Shown here one piece after another: positions 5,351 to 5,416 of a stretch of 5,416 bases of DNA. The stretch comes from an uncultured Bacteroidales bacterium. GTDB taxonomy: Bacteria > Bacteroidota > Bacteroidia > Bacteroidales > FEN-979. The stretch spans positions 1-5,416 of the forward strand of contig CAIYQH010000526.1 of NCBI GenBank assembly GCA_903928285.1. The letters run 5' to 3'. Below the pieces are notes generated by a model. It made no database searches. It was given only the letters and a program-made list of their open reading frames with translations, and was not told the origin of the DNA. The stretch's first letter is position 1, and every line of letters begins with the position of its first letter. Made by a program: the position numbers and the translations under genes.

Positions 5351-5416
5351 AGTTAAAATCATTGATGACGAAATGTGTGCATGGAATTTCCAAACAAGGC
5401 AAAAGAGGGGAAAACA

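Larger units (their letters stand above)
4978..5416. other. Non-coding region downstream of the Omp85 gene
   Basis: About 440 bp to the window edge with visibly lower GC than the genes, especially 5090-5250. It contains a degenerate 11-bp triple repeat (5061-5093) and an 86-bp imperfect inverted repeat (5265-5350). Short open frames on both strands cover 5093-5356, but their composition and repeat-derived peptide content argue against real genes. I see no intrinsic terminator directly after the Omp85 stop, no tRNA, and no convincing start of a further gene before 5416. Confidence 0.7.

Noticed and set aside
5138..5356. A 72-codon plus-strand frame, and a 77-codon minus-strand frame at 5093-5326
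   Set aside because: Both cover AT-rich non-coding DNA and the inverted repeat. Peptides such as TAKTQRRHKAHEE and VPSLCLCGY are typical by-products of CACAAAG-type repeats, and the rest looks random.

Overview
The window looks like chromosomal DNA from an uncultured member of the Bacteroidota, probably a Bacteroidales-like lineage. This rests on four things: the AsmA tail and POTRA-less Omp85 barrel have the form seen in that phylum; no gene start has a clear Shine-Dalgarno sequence; candidate promoters resemble the phylum's -33 TTTG / -7 TAnnTTTG pattern; and the non-coding DNA carries short degenerate tandem repeats and a CACAAAG-rich inverted repeat of a kind common in environmental Bacteroidota assemblies. 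The taxonomic call is an inference from style, not from a marker gene.

Layout. (1) 3-1181 (+) is the C-terminal ~390 codons of a large AsmA-family protein whose start lies outside the window. (2) 1182-1616 is a 435-bp non-coding gap between converging genes. It holds three unrelated short tandem repeats with periods of 7, 8 and 9 bp, plus about 200 bp of unique DNA. (3) 1617-2624 (-) is a complete tRNA-dihydrouridine synthase (DusB type), probably starting at a TTG. (4) A head-to-head junction of only 15-36 bp follows, with candidate promoters for both directions. (5) 2640-3602 (+) is a CPBP/Abi-family intramembrane metalloprotease with all its glutamate, histidine and asparagine motif residues. 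(6) One nucleotide later, 3604-4977 (+) is an outer-membrane beta-barrel of the Omp85 (BamA/TamA) superfamily with a signal peptide but no room for POTRA domains. (7) 4978-5416 is non-coding, with a small 11-bp triple repeat and an 86-bp imperfect inverted repeat.

Together, three of the four genes concern the cell envelope: AsmA-like proteins are implicated in lipid transport and outer-membrane homeostasis, CPBP enzymes are membrane proteases or prenyl-protein proteases, and Omp85 proteins insert or translocate proteins at the outer membrane. The protease and the barrel almost certainly share a transcript. Dus is a tRNA-modification housekeeping enzyme and seems linked only by position. I see no phage, transposase, CRISPR, tRNA or rRNA, and no clearly new defence or metabolic system. 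The most unusual material is the non-coding repeat content and the tight protease/Omp85 pairing.
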